Shown: positions 8,181 through 16,368 of the stretch, one piece after another
Layout of the letters: the number at the start of each line of letters is the position of its first letter
How positions within the stretch are numbered: the first letter of the stretch is position 1
From: Lewinella sp. IMCC34191
GTDB lineage: Bacteria > Bacteroidota > Bacteroidia > Chitinophagales > Saprospiraceae
Direction: 5' to 3'
Length of the DNA stretch: 64,000 bases
NCBI RefSeq assembly: GCF_003390935.1
Contig: NZ_QNQZ01000003.1
Span: forward strand, 310,001-374,000
Program-made: the position numbers and the translations under genes
Notes under the pieces: generated by a model
Databases searched by the model: none
The model's input: the letters and a program-made list of their open reading frames with translations, nothing else
What the model was told of the DNA's origin: nothing

Positions 8181-8597
8181 TCAGCGGAGGGCGAAGTGGT
8201 AGCGCCACACGGCCTGGTTGCCGGCGTATTCCCCGTGCCCCTCCCGGACGATTACGTCGATGGTAAAGCCTCCGCTATCGGCTGCGGCGATCATATCCGC
8301 TTCGGTCATGCGCAGGGTACGGCTGCCGGAATCCGGGTAAAAAGGATCGGATTCCCGGCTCGTACATTCGATGTGGTAGGCCTCGGCGCTCGCCAGGTCG
8401 ATGCTGTTGTGTACGTCCAGCTCCCATCCATCGACGCGGGCGACGTGCGACCATTTGTCTCCGACGTGGTCGTTAGCCAGCTCTTCGATCTCTACCAGCG
8501 TCAGCACGAAGCTGGCCGGTCGCGCCGACAGGACGGAGAGCCCGACGATACAGGCCAGCAGGAATAACCTGCCGGGAAAGGGTGACATGCTCGACAT
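8181..8597 (-). CDS. Hypothetical secreted protein
   Basis: I do not recognise this protein. The start is placed at ATG 8597 (138 residues), because a promoter-like TTG-N21-TATTTTGG ends 4 nt before it; an in-frame TTG at 8612 is less likely. The N-terminus (PGRLFLLACIVGLSVLSARPA) looks like a signal peptide, although it contains a Cys without a lipobox. The mature part is acidic, with a possible GIY-less, beta-rich pattern and one cysteine (HIECTSRES). It lies 39 bp upstream of the FAH-family gene, beyond that gene's own promoter-like box. Confidence 0.65.
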   Translation of the reverse strand: MSSMSPFPGRLFLLACIVGLSVLSARPASFVLTLVEIEELANDHVGDKWSHVARVDGWELDVHNSIDLASAEAYHIECTSRESDPFYPDSGSRTLRMTEADMIAAADSGGFTIDVIVREGHGEYAGNQAVWRYHFALR

Positions 8598-8601
8598 CGG
8601 A

Positions 8602-8633
8602 CCAAAATACAAACGCCCGCCATCAATTCACAA
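8602..8633 (-). promoter_or_regulatory. Promoter: TTG-N21-TATTTTGG
   Basis: On the minus strand a TTG (8631-8633) is followed after 21 nt by TATTTTGG (8602-8609), close to the Bacteroidota -33/-7 pattern. The ATG at 8597 follows the box after 4 nt, so transcription would begin at or next to the start codon. Confidence 0.55.
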
Positions 8634-8748
8634 CCGCATTCTTCCCACATGCCCCGGCAAACGGTGGCCCAATCCGCAGCTTCCGCTCAAACATATGGTG
8701 ACCGATGGCGGTAAACGCAGGTAGAAAACAAGCAAAACAACCGCCATT

Positions 8749-9018
8749 ATGGTAGACGCCCTCATTCATTCCACCCTCGACGCCCTACGCCGCCCCGAAA
8801 ACGAGAAAAACGGTATCCGCAAGGCGATACTCGACTACATCCGCCCCGCCTTCGACGATGCCGACCAGCGCAAACGGACCGAATCCGACCTCCCCTCCGA
8901 AGAAGCCGAAACCACCCTCTCCCAACAACTCGACCCCTGGCTCACCGGCAACCCCGACCGCATCGAGCAACTGGAGGATATTTTGGGACGGCAGGATGGA
9001 TTGGGGATAGTTCGTTAG
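8749..9018 (+). CDS. Hypothetical small charged protein
   Basis: The open frame encodes 89 residues, predicted helical and rich in Glu, Asp and Arg (ALRRPENEKNGIRKAILDY near the start, IEQLEDILGRQDG near the end). Codon use (CCC, CTC, GAC) matches neighbouring host genes, which supports real coding. No signal peptide, membrane segment or known motif is visible. It is divergent from the hypothetical gene at 8181-8597 and stands alone. I do not recognise a family. Confidence 0.5.
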   Translation: MVDALIHSTLDALRRPENEKNGIRKAILDYIRPAFDDADQRKRTESDLPSEEAETTLSQQLDPWLTGNPDRIEQLEDILGRQDGLGIVR

Positions 9019-9635
9019 CGGTTCAGTGGCTTAGCTCGACAGCTCTGACTCCTTCTTGCCTATGGTCGTCTAAAAGTACGGGCTGTGTGCCTCCCGGCCA
9101 ATCCGTAAAACTGACGATTGGTGGGCTGGCGTCCGTGGATCCGTTGCCGCTGCCCGTGGATGGTTCGATGCGGAGATTGGTATCAATGGTCTGCTATACC
9201 GGACAGCAACCATTTTATGGGCACGACAATGTGGCCCAGGAAGTCTGGCATCCATATTTATTCGGAGTAACGCGTCTGGCGGATGGCCTGATCACGTGCT
9301 CCGCTTACCTGTCATTCGGACGCCTTTTGCTCGGACTTTTCCGTGGACGGATCGCCTGCTGCCCCATCGAAGAAAATTTGGGGTGGAGGGTTTGGTAGCA
9401 TGTCCCTTTTCCTTGATATAATAGTCTCCTTGCTCGATTAGTCTGATTGACAATTGGTTGTTTATGTTTGGCACATAGGTTTTCTTATGTTTAGTAGGGG
9501 TTTGAGGCCCCCCTCTCCCGGTTGCTAATCGGCCATTCCACGTCCATGGCGGAGGTTAATTGGTTAGGTCTTTGATAACTAATAAGACAGGAAGTCTAGG
9601 GGGAAAAAGATTTCACTGGTTGTGCCTGGTGAGCC
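9019..9635. other. Intergenic stretch, nothing firm
   Basis: Open frames here (for example 9087-9398 on the plus strand) have no recognisable protein pattern and begin inside poorly coding sequence. I see no RNA gene, convincing terminator or repeat. It may be decayed sequence at the edge of the accessory region. Confidence 0.4.
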
Positions 9636-9968
9636 CTACTGCTTAAATCCTAAATCCTCCATACGGGCAGATTGTGTTTCAGGTACCGTCACGACGATGA
9701 TTCGACCTGTCCCACAGTCGCAAGCCTCACAAAAGGTCACTACCGACTGGTCAACTTCGTAACGTACATCCAACACCGTAACATCCCGCTGCATTAGATA
9801 AGCTCGAAGCGCCCCATCGGGTCCGGTAGCGCCAGAAGAGTCTTGCTGACGCCAGGGGTCGGCACACTGGGTTTCTATCCGTCGAAGTTCTATGGTCTCC
9901 GGATCTTTGTCGCAACTTGGAAAAAGAAGGGTGATGATCGCAATAAGCAGGCAGGCGGTGATTCTCAT
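9636..9968 (-). CDS. Small lipoprotein, unknown function
   Basis: The start is placed at ATG 9968 (MRITACLLIAI), giving 110 residues with a clean type II signal peptide and lipobox LFPSC. An upstream in-frame ATG at 9989 would add seven residues before the signal peptide. The mature protein is short, with a second cysteine cluster CEACDCG near the middle of the C-terminal half, and a predicted beta-strand segment (VTVLDVRYEVDQSVVTF). No family is recognised. It lies at the left edge of the AT-rich accessory genes. Confidence 0.65.
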   Translation of the reverse strand: MRITACLLIAIITLLFPSCDKDPETIELRRIETQCADPWRQQDSSGATGPDGALRAYLMQRDVTVLDVRYEVDQSVVTFCEACDCGTGRIIVVTVPETQSARMEDLGFKQ

Positions 9969-10291
9969 AAGGTGATTCGGTTTGCACACACGACTTCATA
10001 GCCGTGAATGTGTTTTACCCTTAAGACGAACGGGAAAAACAAGAACGTTGGTGCTCGCCGCTATTCCGGCTTTCGCCGCTTGCTTCCATCAGTTTGGCAG
10101 ATTCCTATATGCGTGATCAGATGCCACTTGCTCACCCATGATATTTTCCCAAAGCCGAAGCCGGTACTTGCTCAGTATCGGAATAGGGGAAGGAGTTATT
10201 TCGGAGGGGTGAGCTGCCAGGCGGCGGCAACGGTTTCACCAGAAGATAGAGTCATAGACTTTGTTATGATAAATAGAAACCGCGAAAGGCA
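9969..10291. other. Intergenic stretch, nothing firm
   Basis: Mixed base composition falling toward the AT-rich island. No convincing coding frame, RNA gene or strong hairpin was found. Confidence 0.4.
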
Positions 10292-11125
10292 TTACGCTTT
10301 CTGCAAAAACCTGATAAACTCTTTCGCATATCCTGTTATTAGATAAATCTGTTCAAACTTTAGCAAGTTACTCCCTTTGAGGACCGGCTTTATAACTAGA
10401 AGACCTTTGCCAACCAAAATATTTGAATAATACTCAATCTGTTGATCAGAAATTCCTAGTCTAGCTGGTAAAAGCAATTGGTTTTTCTCGTAGATTTCAT
10501 CATTTACCGACTGCAACTTCGCCCCAATAGATCCTGATGATCTTGTGCTTTGCCAAAAAGCTTGTGAATCCTCAAATGTCTTTGAATACTTTTGGTCATG
10601 CCTTGCATCAGCGGCTTTTAACTGGTTCTCTAGTTCGTAGCTGTTTGTGTACAGTTTCTGCAAACCTTCAGAATACTTCTGGTAAGTCAATAATAATGAA
10701 AGTTCGACCTCCTCAATACTCGCTATCAAAGCGATGAACGAAATAGCATGGTCAGAATCTAGCGGTTCTTGAATTTGCGCGAGCACCACCTCTTTGAATC
10801 TAAGAAGTTTCTCATTATGTCTGCACTTCTTGACTTCTTCGACAACCTCAATAATAAGATCATGAAACCCTTCTGAGGCTAGATATTCTTTATCGATTTT
10901 CGATGTATCGACAGCTTTAATGGCTTCATTGAGATGGGCAAAGAACTTACTGACACGGAGAAATTGCAGTTCACTGTGGTAGGTGAACGTCACTGCCTGT
11001 AGCATAGGTCCAAGGTGAGGGATAGAACCTACCATACCCGCGAATCCAGCCTTCAACATTGCAGCCTTTGCTTCATGCATTTCAGGTGCAAATTCAGGAT
11101 CGCCAAATTCTTTTATGGTTGACAT
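10292..11125 (-). CDS. Hypothetical helical protein of the AT-rich island
   Basis: The 277-residue protein is predicted mostly helical. Residues about 20-45 include a Gly-rich weakly hydrophobic stretch (AGFAGMVGSIPHLGPMLQ). Then comes a helical segment with the pattern ASEGFHDLIIEVVEEVKK, followed by a coiled-coil-like region about 140-190 and a C-terminal part (ARLGISDQQIEYYSNILVG) resembling a winged-helix fold. A similar order (small Gly-rich N-terminus, helical core, winged helix) is seen in uncharacterised proteins near defence genes, but I cannot name a family. Its base composition is visibly AT-richer than the chromosome, suggesting transfer. It is the last gene of the minus-strand series running from the restriction-modification pair. 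Confidence 0.75.
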   Translation of the reverse strand: MSTIKEFGDPEFAPEMHEAKAAMLKAGFAGMVGSIPHLGPMLQAVTFTYHSELQFLRVSKFFAHLNEAIKAVDTSKIDKEYLASEGFHDLIIEVVEEVKKCRHNEKLLRFKEVVLAQIQEPLDSDHAISFIALIASIEEVELSLLLTYQKYSEGLQKLYTNSYELENQLKAADARHDQKYSKTFEDSQAFWQSTRSSGSIGAKLQSVNDEIYEKNQLLLPARLGISDQQIEYYSNILVGKGLLVIKPVLKGSNLLKFEQIYLITGYAKEFIRFLQKA

Positions 11126-11184
11126 AGGTGATATTTTGCCTCTTGAAGTTCTCTGTCTGTTTCCCTGAAAAAGTCTATCAATTT

Positions 11185-11797
11185 TCAGTTTTTAATTACC
11201 TTTTTAGCTTCGACTATTTCTTTTTTGATCGAGAGGCTATTGACCCAATCCCCTATACGCAGAGCTTTTTGAATTTTCATGGTGACTCTCTGCTCAATGT
11301 CTTGCCACTCTCCTTCGATCTGGGTATAGAAGGGAAGACAGTCAGGGCATTTAAGGCTAACCATGGAGTCAGCCGTATGATGATGATAAAAAGGATGAGG
11401 GACTAGCTGGCAGTCGCACTCGGAACAAAAGCAAGAAAGGTGATAGATCGTGTTAGAGGTGTGTGCATACTGCCATCGCCACATAACCTTAAAAAACAGG
11501 TCCTTTTTGTATTCAGACCGAGTCAGAGGACGTTCTTCAGTTCCTCCTAAACGCGAGAGCCACGTCCAGGTGATCAGCAAAATGAAGAATGCGCTGATGA
11601 GGATCAACGCAGCCAGCAGCCAGCAGCCAGTTGGCTACAGCTGTTTTCCCGGCAAACCAACCTATCGCGGTTGATGACAAAGCAGTGATTGTAGACCAGA
11701 ATAAAGCCAATGCTCCACCACCCAAAACAAGGATAATACTCGCAATAACTTTACTTTCGACGGAATCCTTCCAGATGAATTTTAGAAGCTTGAGCAT
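11185..11797 (-). pseudogene. Two-TM protein with zinc-type cysteine cluster, frameshifted at a 7-bp repeat
   Basis: Reading from ATG 11797, the protein begins MLKLLKFIWKDSVESKV and has one membrane helix (LVLGGGALALFWSTI), reaching VANWLLAA at about 11630. The frame then breaks. The continuation is in another frame, from about 11609 to the stop at 11185: LILISAFFILLITWTWL (second membrane helix) and a soluble tail with CFCSECDC and KCPDC, likely a zinc-binding cluster. The break coincides with three perfect copies of a 7-bp unit. With two copies the reading frame runs straight through, WLLAALILIS, for 201 residues. So this is either a recently broken gene or a switchable one. The function is unknown; it lies between a YjzC-like gene and a hypothetical gene, close to the restriction-modification pair. 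Confidence 0.75.
11610..11630. repeat. Three perfect 7-bp tandem repeats (CAGCCAG)
   Basis: CAGCCAG is present at 11610-11616, 11617-11623 and 11624-11630 without mismatch. Because the unit is not a multiple of three, gain or loss of one copy changes the reading frame of the overlapping gene. Confidence 0.9.
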
Positions 11798-11825
11798 GTT
11801 TCGAAATCAGGACATGAGCAGAAGA

Positions 11826-12014
11826 TTACTTCCTCCCGCTTTTGTTCTTGGTGGGATCCACAAGCGTATAAGTTGACTTTTTCTTGGTCGTAGTGGGTAA
11901 GGGTTTACCCTTGGTCGAGGTGATTTCTCGTCCTTTTCCACCGCGTGGACCAATCTCTTGGTACTGTCCAGAATTAAAAGCCGGCTCGCCGGGCTTCAGT
12001 TTGTTATTTGACAT
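11826..12014 (-). CDS. YjzC-like small protein
   Basis: From ATG 12014 the product has 62 residues (an in-frame ATG at 12035 is also possible). The N-terminal half, KLKPGEPAFNSGQYQEIGPRG, matches the pattern of Bacillus YjzC (GQKAPNNGVYVEIG), a small soluble protein of unknown function. It continues KGREITSTKGKPLPTTTKK and ends in a basic tail (KNKSGRK). The protein may use the Gly/Pro-rich loop for binding, but no biochemical role is known. It lies 28 bp upstream of the frameshifted membrane gene and 96 bp downstream of the XhoI-like endonuclease gene, on the same strand. Its base composition is AT-richer than that of the host genes. Confidence 0.7.
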   Translation of the reverse strand: MSNNKLKPGEPAFNSGQYQEIGPRGGKGREITSTKGKPLPTTTKKKSTYTLVDPTKNKSGRK

Positions 12015-12110
12015 ATCAGGTGAGTTAAGTTTCAATTCGCCTAGATATAAAACAATGTGTAGGTTATGATGGTTTCGCCAGGATCTCCGCTTTATAGATA
12101 CTGCGTTGAG

Positions 12111-12848
12111 CTATTCTTTAGCAGCCGCCGCAGCGACGTGACCTGCCAATTCCGCTATGAAGGATTTTAGACTGGTCATCTCGGACAGCTCGCTATACAC
12201 CCCATCCTTCTTGCTTGATCTTGGTGCGGTGATCAGGCACGCAGCTGAGTATAATTGTTCCTGCACCATTCTTTGGCACAGCAAATTATACCGCTCCAAA
12301 TAGGAAGCTCCGGCGAACTCAGGAAATACTGGAAACAGAGGCTCTTTATTCCCGACCGGCGACCTTGATTTGGGTTCGTCTTCGACCATCATTAGCCACC
12401 CAATGAAGGGTTTGGCTTGCTGGCCAAGTGCTCCTTCCCGATATGCCGTCCAAAAATCATGCGCTGTTCCGATTGCCTCTTCGGAGCGGTTATTGAAGTT
12501 GTTCCCAAATGAGGGTCCAACCTGGCTTTTCAGCTCAATGGCAGCAATTAGCTGGCCTTTGTTTACGACGAGAATGTCCCAAAGCTTGGTGGGACGAAAA
12601 TATCCGGGCAAGGTTAAGACCTTCCTGCTTTGATGTATGTCCGCATTCTGGAGGCCATTGCGCTCAATGATGTCTACGATCAGACCAATGAAGCCATCCA
12701 TGTTATTGCCAGCCGTGACGTGCGAACGGCCGCCCTGATCCAATCGCCCAAGCTCCTCTTGCTTTTTGATGGCCTTGTCCCTGTTGCCCCAAAAAGCTTG
12801 TACTGCTTCTTTTGCTGAGGTCTCGTAGTTTGCTAAATCAAGAGCCAT
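12111..12848 (-). CDS. Type II restriction endonuclease, XhoI/PaeR7I family
   Basis: The 245-residue length is what is expected for XhoI and PaeR7I, which cut at CTCGAG. A PD-(D/E)xK nuclease core is visible: Asp91 in KLWDILVV and the pair Glu105-x-Lys107 in [10 protein letters not shown]. Upstream, [23 protein letters not shown] carries the family N-terminal pattern. The gene begins 8 bp after the methyltransferase stop on the same strand, the usual arrangement M then R. The nuclease looks intact. Specificity for CTCGAG is inferred from family membership. Base composition is AT-richer than the chromosome, consistent with transfer. Confidence 0.88.
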   Translation of the reverse strand: MALDLANYETSAKEAVQAFWGNRDKAIKKQEELGRLDQGGRSHVTAGNNMDGFIGLIVDIIERNGLQNADIHQSRKVLTLPGYFRPTKLWDILVVNKGQLIAAIELKSQVGPSFGNNFNNRSEEAIGTAHDFWTAYREGALGQQAKPFIGWLMMVEDEPKSRSPVGNKEPLFPVFPEFAGASYLERYNLLCQRMVQEQLYSAACLITAPRSSKKDGVYSELSEMTSLKSFIAELAGHVAAAAAKE

Positions 12849-12856
12849 AAAGTTAT

Positions 12857-14575
12857 TTATCCTGCTGTCTGGTTGATGATGGATCGCTGGTTATTGCTTA
12901 GACCATAGAGATCAAATACGACATCCCTACAACGCACAAAATCCTGGGATTTTGAAGCATCAATGAGCTGCTCCCTTACTTTTTCAGAGACAGCTTCCCA
13001 CTGCGGAATTCTGATGCGGCGAAGATACTGGGCTTGATAGCGTAAATAGCCACCCCTCATCCTGGTCGAATAAGTCGAAACAAACAGTTCGGCGACGCCG
13101 GAAAGTAAAACGGTCTGGAGGGCTCTTAAGTCCCAGGTCTCAGACGTTATGTAGTAGAGATTATGATGAGGATATAGCCCTTCATGCTCATAGACTATGG
13201 AGGCGTTACCCTTGATATCAGGAATAAGAAGCTTGGGTTGATTGGCCAGCTTGGACGTGATCCTGTCAATGGTCTTATACCATTTTGCTGGCGACTTCTT
13301 TGCTACGTGCCGCCCTTTCAGTTTTTTTTGATGCCCAGTAACGTAGTCTTTGAACTTGGGATAAGTCTCCAGGTTGGCCAGCGTTCCGTCATCCTCGAAT
13401 GGATTTACCACGCCCCGGCCTTGCCATACAACCTTTCCAGCATTCAGATCTTTGGTCGTGGCCAGCGGGAGTTTTCTCGAAGGTTCTACATCAAGGGTGT
13501 TGTAATCAACGATGAAAACTTGATCTGCACCGGTCGCTACACCTATGCCAACCTTGCACCCCTCTTCTTGCAGAGTAGGAAATCTCGCCTCCAAATCCCG
13601 CACAAGAGCAGTTTGATCCTGGTTGTCCAGCGTCCAAGGTTGTTCCCCGTTGACAACAGCACTTACAGTTTTAATCACGCCGGTTGCAGTTGCCTTACCG
13701 CTGCTAAAATCTCCTGCTAATTTTTTAAGAGAGGATGGAGAGACTTGAGGTTTGCTGACTAATTGGGTGAGCGTTCCACGGGAGCGCGTAATAATAGTAA
13801 TTGCGGGATAGGTGGCCACGTCTGTTTCAAAGGCTTGGGTTCCGACCAGATCTATATAGGCTTTTAGGTGGTAGCCTTTGGAAATCATATTGCGTAGCGG
13901 TGCACCGTACTTGTTTTTTGTCCAGCGATCTGTACAGATGAATCCCAGAAGGCCGTGGGGCTTAAGCAGTTTAAGCGATTGTTCGATGAATGGGACATAG
14001 AGATCTGCCCGATCATAAAGCGTGCGATACTTTGCCCGGTAAGTTGAGAGCAGGATTGGGGCAATTTTCTCCTGGCGGACGTAAGGCGGATTGCCTACTA
14101 CAAAATCAAACGCCGGTAGATCCTGAGTAAGAAGAAAATCACCTTGAATAAGCCACGCATCGCAGAGCCTTTCTGCTTCCACTTTATTAAAACCAGCCTC
14201 AAGAAGTTTATTCAAAACGGTCCGGCGAAGGGCATGAAAAGTCTCCTGATGAAGCTCTACACCACGAAGGCAGGTTGCTAGGGACTGAGCGAATAAAGGC
14301 CCTCCTGCTTTCTTCCAGCTGATAAGTAGTCGATCCAAGGCAGGGAGAAAGAAACGTCCCGTGCCACAGGATGGCTCAAGTAAGTTAAATCGGTGAAGTT
14401 GGCGATCGGGAGTATAGCCCACCAAGTCTAATATCAAATCGACGACACAGGATTTGGTAAATACTGCGCCTCTTTCTTCTCCGCTGGCTAGAGCCATTTC
14501 TGCCACTGCATTATCTAGCTCGGTATAGTACTGCTGAGCAGAGAACAAATCGGGGGAGGAGATTGAGGAGGGCAT
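12857..14575 (-). CDS. N6-adenine DNA methyltransferase, partner of the XhoI-like nuclease
   Basis: This 572-residue protein has an amino-methyltransferase fold. The AdoMet site is [16 protein letters not shown] at residues 65-80, and the catalytic motif NPPY is at 162-165 in [10 protein letters not shown]. The long C-terminal part (about 330-560) should be the target recognition region, including a TaqI-like segment. It belongs with the gamma-type N6-adenine enzymes that accompany XhoI and PaeR7I and would protect CTCGAG sites. The gene is intact and precedes the nuclease gene by 8 bp. A promoter-like sequence lies about 70 bp upstream. Modification of the internal adenine is family knowledge, not shown here. 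Confidence 0.9.
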   Translation of the reverse strand: MPSSISSPDLFSAQQYYTELDNAVAEMALASGEERGAVFTKSCVVDLILDLVGYTPDRQLHRFNLLEPSCGTGRFFLPALDRLLISWKKAGGPLFAQSLATCLRGVELHQETFHALRRTVLNKLLEAGFNKVEAERLCDAWLIQGDFLLTQDLPAFDFVVGNPPYVRQEKIAPILLSTYRAKYRTLYDRADLYVPFIEQSLKLLKPHGLLGFICTDRWTKNKYGAPLRNMISKGYHLKAYIDLVGTQAFETDVATYPAITIITRSRGTLTQLVSKPQVSPSSLKKLAGDFSSGKATATGVIKTVSAVVNGEQPWTLDNQDQTALVRDLEARFPTLQEEGCKVGIGVATGADQVFIVDYNTLDVEPSRKLPLATTKDLNAGKVVWQGRGVVNPFEDDGTLANLETYPKFKDYVTGHQKKLKGRHVAKKSPAKWYKTIDRITSKLANQPKLLIPDIKGNASIVYEHEGLYPHHNLYYITSETWDLRALQTVLLSGVAELFVSTYSTRMRGGYLRYQAQYLRRIRIPQWEAVSEKVREQLIDASKSQDFVRCRDVVFDLYGLSNNQRSIINQTAG

Positions 14576-14643
14576 TCTTTAAGTGTGCTTCAGTCAGTGA
14601 TTAGAATCTACAAGACTTTGAATTGAGGGATAAGTAGGGCCGC

Positions 14644-14670
14644 CAAAGTACAAACAAAATGTTGTTACAA
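14644..14670 (-). promoter_or_regulatory. Candidate promoter of the restriction-modification genes
   Basis: On the minus strand TTG (14668-14670) is followed 17 nt later by TACTTTG (14644-14650), near the Bacteroidota promoter pattern but one or two bases short in spacing. It lies 69 nt upstream of the methyltransferase ATG, in the gap before the recombinase gene stop. Confidence 0.35.
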
Positions 14671-14699
14671 GTGCTACAAGGTAAAGATTGATTGGCCCG

Positions 14700-15293
14700 C
14701 TAAAGCGACAAATATGCATTGCTGATCGTCTCCTGCGTCAGCCCGATGTACCGCCGCGTCACTCCGATGTCCCGGTGACCAAAGATGTGGGAGAGCAGGA
14801 TCAGCGCGTGCTCGCTCCGTCCATTGTTCTCGTAGATGCGCCAGCCGAAGGTTTTGCGTAGGGTGTGTGAGCTGGCGTTCTGCGAGTCAATTCCGTAGGT
14901 CGCGAAGGCTTTCCGGATCCGCTTGTTGGCGGCGGTCACCGAGATCGCCCGCTCGCGGTTGCCGTCACTCCGCTGGTGAACGAAGACTAGGCCGGGGTGA
15001 TCGGCGGAGATATTCAGCTGCCCCCCTACCCTCCTGGCCAGCTTCAGGAAATTGCCATGGACGTCGACCATTCTTTCTTTCCCGGTCTTGCCCTCCAAGA
15101 TGACGAACTGATCCGACTGGATCTGATCCCACCGCAGCTGAAGGATGTCCCCGATCCGGAGGCCGAAGTAGATGCCGGCACCAATCAGGAGGGCGGTGTT
15201 GTAGCGGCGGTCGGCCATCAGATCCTTGAGGAGGGTATTCGCGTGGGTCCACCGTAGGGGGGCGGTGGCACTCTCGCGTCCCGGTTTCTCCAT
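14700..15293 (-). CDS. Short tyrosine recombinase, catalytic domain only
   Basis: The 197-residue protein contains a complete tyrosine recombinase catalytic domain: Arg46 in FGLRIGD, Lys69 in EGKTGKER, the pair His143 and Arg146 in HTLRKT, His173 in IFGHRDIG, and the nucleophile Tyr182 in TRRYIGL. It has no N-terminal arm or core-binding domain, so it is the length of FimB/FimE-type recombinases rather than phage integrases. It should cut and rejoin DNA at specific short sites. Base composition is host-like, unlike the AT-rich genes downstream. A 12-bp inverted repeat lies 125 bp upstream of its start, with a related site at 16157. It could move the restriction-modification genes, invert a nearby segment, or be a truncated remnant. 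Confidence 0.85.
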   Translation of the reverse strand: MEKPGRESATAPLRWTHANTLLKDLMADRRYNTALLIGAGIYFGLRIGDILQLRWDQIQSDQFVILEGKTGKERMVDVHGNFLKLARRVGGQLNISADHPGLVFVHQRSDGNRERAISVTAANKRIRKAFATYGIDSQNASSHTLRKTFGWRIYENNGRSEHALILLSHIFGHRDIGVTRRYIGLTQETISNAYLSL

Positions 15294-15417
15294 GTACTTA
15301 AGGTACAGCCGAGAGGTTACAAAAACGCCGTCCGCGCAGGGAAACGTAACCCAAACATCAAACCGCCGAATTATTTTTCGATTAACTATCTGACCACCAG
15401 CTAAGTAAGTGATTTTA

Positions 15418-15450
15418 CTAGGTTACACTTCTACACGGAGTGTAACCTAG
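15418..15450. repeat. Perfect 12-bp inverted repeat, possible recombinase site
   Basis: CTAGGTTACACT (15418-15429) and AGTGTAACCTAG (15439-15450) are perfect inverted arms with a 9-nt spacer. No T-tract follows, so a terminator is unlikely. It lies upstream of the short recombinase gene. The left arm with its extension matches the site at 16157 at 17 of 19 positions. Confidence 0.8.
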
Positions 15451-15537
15451 CGATGGGTGTTGAATCGACCTGCAGCTATATCCTTCGCCGTACTACTGCT
15501 TCATGCAGGGGCAGAGCGAGGTAAATCTCCATTGGCA

Positions 15538-16011
15538 CTACGCAATTGGAGCCTCTCCAGCTTCCAAAGACCTCATCCATTCAAGAAATTTCGCTTTAGG
15601 TATTCCGTACTCCTGATGAAGGTAGAATTCGTGACTGGATGATTTTACGCGCAATGAAGGCTCATGAAAATTAGCCCGATCCGTGTCAAATTTCACATAG
15701 ACCATTTCACCTTTCCCATACTGATAAAACGGAACATCATCTAACAACTCACCATCACACTCGAAGTCATGATTTTCTTGGGTTAATCTCTCAATATCTT
15801 GCAGGCTTATCTTGATCCAAACCTTGAAAGTGAAAAGTTGATTTACATCCACGATCTGGCTTTGCAACCTTCCCAGAGTAACCATCCACATTCCATCTCC
15901 GGTCAAAAATACTCCCTCCCTGAGCTGATGGATTCCTTGATTGTTTTTGATGATTGAAGGGGCTGGCATTACTGCCGTGAAGTAGTGTTTCATATGGCTT
16001 AAGTGGTTCAT
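15538..16011 (-). CDS. Hypothetical protein, perhaps DUF2199-like
   Basis: The protein has 157 residues, with likely internal start options at the second and third Met. The central segment QLFTFKVWIKISLQDIERL resembles the middle of DUF2199 proteins, but the expected N-terminal zinc-type cysteines are absent, so the assignment is weak. The C-terminus reads LHQEYGIPKAKFLEWMRSLE. No signal peptide or membrane segment is visible, and it is probably soluble. It stands between two copies of the CTAGGTTACA repeat, making it a candidate cassette gene for the adjacent recombinase. Base composition is AT-richer than average. Confidence 0.6.
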   Translation of the reverse strand: MNHLSHMKHYFTAVMPAPSIIKNNQGIHQLREGVFLTGDGMWMVTLGRLQSQIVDVNQLFTFKVWIKISLQDIERLTQENHDFECDGELLDDVPFYQYGKGEMVYVKFDTDRANFHEPSLRVKSSSHEFYLHQEYGIPKAKFLEWMRSLEAGEAPIA

Positions 16012-16368
16012 TTGTCAACTTCAAGAATATAGCCTTCGTCTTAAGAGGCTCTGCTAATCAGACAATCTTGTCGAGAGATTTTAATACCTCGAATTTCCGG
16101 ACCATAGGGCTACTCAATTTACGGGAAGGGGCAGAAAACCGTAATGATCATCTCCCCTAGGTTACATTTATACACAAAACATATCCTACCAATAGTAGGT
16201 CAGGGAATTGCCGTCGGGAATCGTCGGGATGGCGGGGCTCAGTCCCTCAAGATACCCGCGCGCTACGGCTCGACCCAATTAAGCTCTTCGGCAATACCGT
16301 CATGCTGGCCTTTGCCAAAGTAAAGTACACCGACGCTGCCAGCAGGACAGCGTCGGGATGGAATTTCA
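16012..16368. other. Intergenic stretch containing an att-like repeat
   Basis: Non-coding in all frames as far as I can judge. Apart from the repeat at 16157-16175 and a small hairpin-capable stretch near 16188-16200 (CCTACCAATAGTAGG), nothing is recognised. Confidence 0.45.
16157..16175 (+). repeat. Second copy of the CTAGGTTACA site
   Basis: CTAGGTTACATTTATACAC matches 15418-15436 at 17 of 19 positions in direct orientation. Its first ten bases also match, inverted, the right arm at 15441-15450. The pair encloses the hypothetical gene 15538-16011. Confidence 0.55.

Noticed and set aside
6831-8567. 578-codon plus-strand open frame spanning three minus-strand genes
   Set aside because: FAH, RidA and the PLP enzyme have intact motifs on the minus strand, so this is a composition artefact.
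9087-9398. Possible 103-codon gene in the 9.0-9.6 kb gap
   Set aside because: No family pattern, no promoter, and irregular codon use; left as intergenic.
15418-15450. Rho-independent terminator at the 12-bp inverted repeat
   Set aside because: No T-tract on either strand after the stem, and no gene ends just before it; a protein-binding or recombination site fits better.
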